Positions 59,836-64,000 of a DNA stretch of 64,000 nucleotides are shown piece after piece (position 1 is the first letter of the stretch; each line of letters starts with the position of its first letter). This stretch comes from Paenirhizobium daejeonense (GTDB taxonomy: Bacteria > Pseudomonadota > Alphaproteobacteria > Rhizobiales > Rhizobiaceae), in contig NZ_JACLAL010000001.1 in the NCBI RefSeq assembly GCF_014280875.1, positions 310,001 to 374,000 of the forward strand. Direction: 5' to 3'. A program made the position numbers and the translations under genes. The notes beneath the pieces are model-generated. The model ran no database searches, was not told the origin of the DNA, and saw only the letters and a program-made list of their open reading frames with translations.

Positions 59836-60599
59836 ATGTCACAGTCAAATCGCATGGAAGGAAAAGTCTGCCTCATTACTGGCGGCGGAACGGGGATTGG
59901 AAAGGCGACGGCTCTGCAGATGGCGGGCGAGGGGGCTCGCGCGGTGGTTATCGCCGCGCGGCGGGAAGCGGAAGGCGAGGCGGTTGCAGCCGCCTGCCGC
60001 GATCTCGGTGCCGAGGCCTGCTTCATCAGGGCGGACATGACGAGCGAGGCCGATGTCGAACAAATGGTTGCCGGTACCGTTTCCCGCTTCGGCCGGCTGG
60101 ATGTCGCTTTCAACAATGCTGGTTTTCAGGAACGGCGTGCTCCGGTCGAGGAACAGGCCGACGCGACCTACGCCGCCGTGTTCGATACCAATGTCCGCGG
60201 CGTCTTCCATTGCCTGCGCCACCAGATTCCCGCCATGCTGAAGACCGGCGGCGGAGCGATCGTCATCAATGCCTCCGTCAGCGGGGTGCGCAATCCGAAT
60301 CCCGGCTTTGCACTTTATAATGCGTCAAGGCGGCTGTGATCGCCATGATGCGAACGGCGGCAATCGAGAACGCCGCGCGGGGCATCCGCATCAATGCGGT
60401 GGCGCCGGGCCGGGTGGTGACCGACATGATGCTCGCGGCCGGCGTCGGCGATGTGGCGACGGTTGCGGCCGGCCTGCCGCTCAGGCGCATGGGACAGCCG
60501 GAGGAACTGGCGGAAGCCGTCGTCTGGCTGGCGTCTGACCAGTCTTCCTACGTGGTCGGCCACGTGCTGGCGGCTGACGGCGGTTTTCTCGCCGCGTGA
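59836..60599 (+). pseudogene. SDR family oxidoreductase with a frameshift at the catalytic Lys
   Basis: Short-chain dehydrogenase split into two frames. Part 1 (59836-60339) has CLITGGGTGIGKATAL (NAD(P)-binding TGxxxGIG), NNAG, INASVSG and YNAS; it then goes out of frame just before Lys of the Tyr-x3-Lys pair. Part 2 (from about 60330) continues AAVIAMMRTAAIENAARGIRINAVAPGRVVTDM and ends VLAADGGFLAA. Adding one A near 60327-60329 restores YNASKAAVIA and one 254-residue enzyme. Either a true pseudogene or a sequencing error in TCAAG. Confidence 0.88.
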
Positions 60600-60809
60600 G
60601 CCTCTAAAACCGGTGAATGATCCAGCTTCGGACCATTTACCGTCTGTTAACTCACAACATGAAACTTTTAGTTAACTTTGGTGATCTTGTGGCCGCACTG
60701 CACAATTCTCGCCTTATTTCTGCTTTAGTCAGACCTCGCTTCGAGCAAGACGAAGTGCTTCGCCGGTGTCCCGACATTCTGCAAAATTTAGCCTGCCCTT
60801 GGAGGTGTC

Positions 60810-62195
60810 ATGAATAAGTTGTTGATCGCGTTTACGTTCCTTGTTGCGATCGCTTCCACTGCCTCCTCCGCCTTTGCCGGCAGCGCCCAGTTTCTCCTTG
60901 ACGCACGCACGGGTGAGGTCCTTGCCTCAGAAAATCCCGATGCTCTCAATCATCCGGCATCGCTGACCAAGATGATGACCGTCTATATGACGTTCGACGC
61001 GATCCGCCGCGGCAAACTGTCCTGGGATAGCCCGGTCACCTTCTCGAAATATGCCGCCACTCGACCGCCGACCAAGCTGCGCGTCAAGCCGGGTGACACC
61101 ATCACCGTTCGCGAAGCCGTTCTTGGCATGATCGTTCAGTCCGCCAACGATGCTGCGGCCGCCATGGCCGAAAAGCTTGGCGGCACGGAAGAGCGTTTTG
61201 CCGCGATGATGACCGCCAAGGCTCGCTCGCTCGGCATGCCCAAGACCGTTTTCGTCAATGCCTCTGGCCTGCCGGATGATCGCCAGATCACCACCGCCCG
61301 CGACATGTCCACCCTCGGCATCGCGCTGCTGCGTGACTTCCCGCAGGAATACAAGCTGTTCTCCACCAAGAGCTTTGCCTTCCGTGGCCGCACCATCAAT
61401 GGCCATAATAACCTGATGTACCGCTACAAGGGCATGGACGGCATCAAGACGGGTTACACCAATGCTTCCGGCTTCAACCTCGTCAGCGCCGTGGTCGACG
61501 GCGACCGCCGCGTTATCGGCGTGGTCATGGGCGGCCGTTCCGCTGCCAGCCGTGACCGGATCATGGAAAAGCTGATCGCTGCCAACATCCGCAAGGCGTC
61601 CGGAGGTTCCAAGCTCCTCGCCAGCCGTTCGGCCGGTTCCGCCCCGGCTGCGACGGTCGACGTTGCCCGTCTCGACGACCAGCCTTCCGTTCCGGTCCCT
61701 GCACCCCGTGCCGGCCAGGATGCCGTGGCCGCCGTCATCGGAATGGCAAACGGCACCGCACCTGTTCCCGCAAGCCGCTATGGCAGCGCCTATGCCGAAT
61801 CGACGGAAGTCGCCAGCGCCGCCATGGCAAGCGACGTCCCACTGATCACGCCGAAGGCAACCGTCTCCGCCTCCATGGTTCAGACGGGCAAACCCAAGAC
61901 TGCACCTGCGACCTCCATTCAAGGCTCTTCCGGTCAACCGAGCGGCAAGTGGCAGGTCCAGATCGCTGCTGCCACCAGCGCCGAAGCCGCCATGTCCCTG
62001 TTGGCCGATGCCAAGACCAAGGTCGGCGGCGTCCTGAACCGTCTCGACACCTATACCGAGGCCGTCACCCGTAATGGCACCACTTTCTACCGCGCCCGCT
62101 TCACCGGTTTCGAAACCAAGGACGAAGCCCGCACTGCCTGCGAAAAGCTGGTCAAGAACCGCTACGATTGCGTCTTGATGCCGGCGCGCGGATAA
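60810..62195 (+). CDS. D-alanyl-D-alanine carboxypeptidase with SPOR domain
   Basis: 461-residue penicillin-binding protein of the DacA/DacF (peptidase S11) type, trimming the terminal D-Ala of peptidoglycan stem peptides in the periplasm. Signal peptide LLIAFTFLVAIASTASSAFA. Catalytic S51-x2-K54 (ASLTKMM), SxN in QSANDAA and KTG in GIKTGYTN. A long Ala/Pro/Ser linker (about 265-380) leads to a C-terminal SPOR domain (SGKWQVQIAAATSAEAAMSLL...), which binds denuded septal glycan. ATG at 60810 with GGAGGTGTC. Confidence 0.92.
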   Translation: MNKLLIAFTFLVAIASTASSAFAGSAQFLLDARTGEVLASENPDALNHPASLTKMMTVYMTFDAIRRGKLSWDSPVTFSKYAATRPPTKLRVKPGDTITVREAVLGMIVQSANDAAAAMAEKLGGTEERFAAMMTAKARSLGMPKTVFVNASGLPDDRQITTARDMSTLGIALLRDFPQEYKLFSTKSFAFRGRTINGHNNLMYRYKGMDGIKTGYTNASGFNLVSAVVDGDRRVIGVVMGGRSAASRDRIMEKLIAANIRKASGGSKLLASRSAGSAPAATVDVARLDDQPSVPVPAPRAGQDAVAAVIGMANGTAPVPASRYGSAYAESTEVASAAMASDVPLITPKATVSASMVQTGKPKTAPATSIQGSSGQPSGKWQVQIAAATSAEAAMSLLADAKTKVGGVLNRLDTYTEAVTRNGTTFYRARFTGFETKDEARTACEKLVKNRYDCVLMPARG

Positions 62196-62238
62196 CGCTG
62201 CGGCGCCGTATTCCCTCCTTCCGGAGTATCATTTGACC

Positions 62239-62261
62239 ACGAGCCCTACGGGGCTCGTTTG
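62239..62261 (+). terminator. Rho-independent terminator of the carboxypeptidase gene
   Basis: ACGAGCCC-tacg-GGGCTCGT, a perfect 8-base stem followed by TTTGCGTTTG, 44 bases after the stop codon. Confidence 0.8.
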
Positions 62262-62308
62262 CGTTTGAGCGGGCACGCCCGGCCAGAACGTGAAACAGTA
62301 GCGCGTCT

Positions 62309-62344
62309 GGAAATGCTTTGAAAACAAAAGGCTGAAGCATTTCC
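62309..62344. repeat. Intergenic inverted repeat
   Basis: GGAAATGCTT / AAGCATTTCC, a perfect 10-base inverted repeat with a 16-base loop, in the style of Rhizobiaceae intergenic palindromes. No gene inside. Confidence 0.55.
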
Positions 62345-62406
62345 GTGACCCGTCTTCATGGAAAAGCTCTGGTGGACAATCTTCCAGAAACGCGCGACAA
62401 AGTCAA

Positions 62407-62421
62407 GAACATAAAGGGAAC
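62407..62421. promoter_or_regulatory. LexA-type box overlapping the ribosome site of the MazG-like gene
   Basis: GAAC-ATAAAGG-GAAC matches GAAC-N7-GAAC exactly and covers the AAAGGGAA Shine-Dalgarno 4 bases before the ATG at 62425. Confidence 0.5.
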
Positions 62422-62424
62422 AAA

Positions 62425-62730
62425 ATGATTCTCGACCTGATTGCGCAATTCGAGAGGGCATCGGCCAATTATGCCGCGGCCAATGGGGTGGAGCGGGATG
62501 CCGACTGGTTTCTGCTGAAGCTGGTGGAGGAGACCGGCGAACTGGCGCAGGTCGTCAACCGGGTGAGCGGCCGTAGCCGCAGCAAGGGTATGGGCGAGGC
62601 GGAACTGCATCGTCTGCTGGAGGACGAGACCGCCGATCTGCTCGGCCATGTGCTGCTTTTCGCCCGTCATCACGGAGTGGCGCTCGATGACGCGATCGAG
62701 CGTAAGTGGCGGTTCCGCCCGGATAGCTGA
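62425..62730 (+). CDS. MazG-like nucleotide pyrophosphohydrolase family protein
   Basis: 101-residue all-helical MazG/NTP-PPase superfamily protein. Metal-binding acidic motifs are EETGELAQ (about 35-42) and EDETADLLGH (about 66-75), the EExxE and ExxD arrangement. It is a half-length (single MazG-type) protein and would act as a dimer or tetramer on (deoxy)nucleoside triphosphates. ATG at 62425 with AAAGGGAAC upstream, which is also part of a LexA-type box. Confidence 0.85.
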   Translation: MILDLIAQFERASANYAAANGVERDADWFLLKLVEETGELAQVVNRVSGRSRSKGMGEAELHRLLEDETADLLGHVLLFARHHGVALDDAIERKWRFRPDS

Positions 62731-62771
62731 GGGGCGGAACTCGGCATTTCAGGGATCCGATATGTAGAAGA

Positions 62772-62794
62772 GGGGCCGCCGTTCAGCGGACCCC
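62772..62794 (-). terminator. Possible tldD terminator
   Basis: GGGGCCGC (62772-62779) pairs with GCGGACCCC (62786-62794) with one bulge. Read on the minus strand it is followed by TCTTCT. It lies 16 bases after the tldD stop. Confidence 0.35.
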
Positions 62795-62809
62795 GCCCGC
62801 ACCGGAGGA

Positions 62810-64000
62810 TCAGGCCCGGGTGCCGCCGACGGTCACCTTGTCCATGCGCAGATGCGGCTGGCCGACGCCGACCGGAACCCATTGGCCGCCCTTGCCGCAA
62901 TTGCCGATGCCCTTGTCGAGCATCATGTCGTTGCCGACCATGGAAATGCGCTTCATTGCTTCCGGGCCGTTGCCGATCAGCATGGCGCCCTTGACCGGCG
63001 CGCCGATCTTGCCGTTCTCGATCAGATAGGCCTCGGTGCAGCCGAAGACGAACTTGCCGGAGGTGATATCGACCTGCCCGCCGCCGAAGGAGACGGCGTA
63101 GATGCCGTTCTTGACGGAGGAAATGATCTCCTCCGGCGTTTTGTCTCCGCCCAGCATGTAGGTGTTGGTCATGCGCGGCATCGGCTGGTGGGAATAGCCC
63201 TGCCGGCGGCCATTTCCGGTCGGCTTCATGCCCATCAGCCGGGCGTTCTGCCGGTCCTGCATGTAACCGACGAGGCGGCCATTCTCGATCAGCACGTTAT
63301 AGCCGGAGGGAGTGCCCTCGTCATCGACGGTGATCGAGCCGCGGCGTGCGTCGATGGTGCCGTCATCGACGACGGTAACGCCGGGCGCGGCCACCATTTC
63401 GCCCATCAGGCCGGCAAAGGCCGAGGTCTTCTTGCGGTTGAAATCGCCTTCGAGGCCATGTCCGACGGCCTCGTGCAGCATCACGCCAGGCCAGCCGGCG
63501 CCGAGCACCACGTCCATGGTCCCGGCCGGCGCATCGATCGCTTCCAGGTTGACGAGCGCTTGCCGTAGCGCCTCGTCCGCGCCGTTGCGCCAGCTTTCCT
63601 CCGAGAGGAAGTCACCGAATGCCATGCGGCCACCGGTGCCGAAAGAGCCGGATTCCTGCCGGTCGCCGGAGCCTGCCACGACGGAGATGTTGATCCGGGT
63701 CATCGGTCTGATGTCGCGCACCCGGTGGCCATCGGCGCGCAGGATCTCGACCACCTGCCAGCTCGCGGCAATCGAGGCGGTGACCTGGCGAACCTTGTCG
63801 TCCTTGTCGCGCAGATAGGCGTCGATCTCGGAGAGCAGCTTCACCTTTTCCTCGAAGGTCGGCGCGCCGATCGGATTATCCTCGCCGTAAAGCTTGCGGT
63901 TGGTGCCCTGAGGAGCCGCAGCATAGGAGCCGCCATAGCCCCGGGTCACGGCGCCGACCGCATCGGCCGCGCGTTCGAGCGCCGAAAGGGAAAGCTCGCC
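62810..64000 (-). CDS. tldD: TldD metalloprotease (partial at window edge)
   Basis: C-terminal about 397 residues of TldD; the N-terminus lies beyond the right edge (the frame is open to position 64000, so the ATG/GTG candidates inside are not the start). The zinc-site motif HEAVGHGLEGD is present, with the downstream FGCTEAYLIENGKI segment and the closing NCGKGGQWVPVGVGQPHLRMDKVTVGG typical of the family. TldD works with TldE/PmbA in peptide processing such as microcin or PQQ-like maturation and CcdA degradation. Confidence 0.93.
   Translation of the reverse strand, partial: GELSLSALERAADAVGAVTRGYGGSYAAAPQGTNRKLYGEDNPIGAPTFEEKVKLLSEIDAYLRDKDDKVRQVTASIAASWQVVEILRADGHRVRDIRPMTRINISVVAGSGDRQESGSFGTGGRMAFGDFLSEESWRNGADEALRQALVNLEAIDAPAGTMDVVLGAGWPGVMLHEAVGHGLEGDFNRKKTSAFAGLMGEMVAAPGVTVVDDGTIDARRGSITVDDEGTPSGYNVLIENGRLVGYMQDRQNARLMGMKPTGNGRRQGYSHQPMPRMTNTYMLGGDKTPEEIISSVKNGIYAVSFGGGQVDITSGKFVFGCTEAYLIENGKIGAPVKGAMLIGNGPEAMKRISMVGNDMMLDKGIGNCGKGGQWVPVGVGQPHLRMDKVTVGGTRA

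Noticed and set aside
60636..60651. TTTA-N7-TTAAC before the D,D-carboxypeptidase as a CtrA site
   Set aside because: One mismatch, 160 bases from the start, in an AT-rich stretch; not strong enough, unlike 5826-5841.

Overview
The window looks like chromosomal DNA from a Rhizobiales alphaproteobacterium, most likely Rhizobiaceae (Rhizobium/Agrobacterium/Ensifer/Shinella type). This is inferred from GC-rich coding DNA, a RibBA with a degenerate RibA half, a BioMNY biotin transporter, Rhizobiaceae-style intergenic palindromes, GAAC-N7-GAAC (LexA-type) and TTAA-N7-TTAA (CtrA-type) sites, and an ECF41 sigma factor unit. I saw no rRNA, tRNA, CRISPR array, prophage or insertion sequence. Almost all genes are ordinary chromosomal genes.

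Layout. 1-2.5 kb: cyoBA, the quinol oxidase (cyoB runs off the left edge). 3-9.5 kb: oligopeptidase B, DUF1697, a small unknown gene under a CtrA-type box, a MerR-cupin pair, a Tat-exported alpha/beta hydrolase, a structured intergenic RNA candidate, a GNAT and a DJ-1/PfpI protein. 9.6-12.3 kb: small unknowns, a diheme cytochrome c and a cytochrome c'/c556. 12.3-16 kb: a LysE exporter divergent from a WYL regulator across a palindrome, a GT87-like membrane protein and an ADPRibase-Mn-like phosphoesterase. 16-20.7 kb: a five-gene operon joining a siderophore/metal-type ABC importer to two unusual proteins, one FmdE-like without the expected cysteines and one that looks like two fused amidotransferase-like folds.

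21-28.4 kb: bestrophin, a membrane GGDEF-EAL protein, sulfide:quinone oxidoreductase, an AI-2E family permease and a soluble PAS chemoreceptor. 28.5-33.3 kb: a sorbosone-dehydrogenase-like PQQ enzyme followed upstream by pqqABCDE, including the 31-codon pqqA. 33.5-36.6 kb: a membrane protein and a TetR/Rox-like monooxygenase/RidA cassette with twin operators. 36.6-38.5 kb: bioMNY. 38.7-40.7 kb: a GC palindrome cluster, a LexA-type box before a YcaQ-type DNA glycosylase, a GNAT, and a decayed copy of the glycosylase C-terminus. 40.8-43 kb: an ECF41 sigma factor and its divergent carboxymuconolactone-decarboxylase partner, each behind a matching ECF41 promoter, then a SnoaL protein. 43-45.5 kb: a MocR regulator divergent from an EamA transporter.

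45.5-55.7 kb: housekeeping genes ribB(A), aroC, fabI, a DnaJ-like protein and pdxH, with a large CHASE-PAS-GGDEF-EAL protein between them. 55.8-60.6 kb: a polysaccharide deacetylase, an MFS exporter with a SoxR-type promoter divergent from soxR, a VOC protein, and an SDR broken by a single-base frameshift exactly in its catalytic lysine codon. 60.8-64 kb: a D,D-carboxypeptidase with SPOR domain, a MazG-like protein behind a second LexA-type box, and tldD (runs off the right edge).

The most interesting items are the FmdE-like/ABC operon (16.0-20.7 kb), the complete ECF41 circuit (40.8-42.4 kb), the two LexA-type boxes, the Rox-like cassette and the candidate structured RNA near 8.35 kb. All functions are from reading the sequence and family knowledge; no searches were run.
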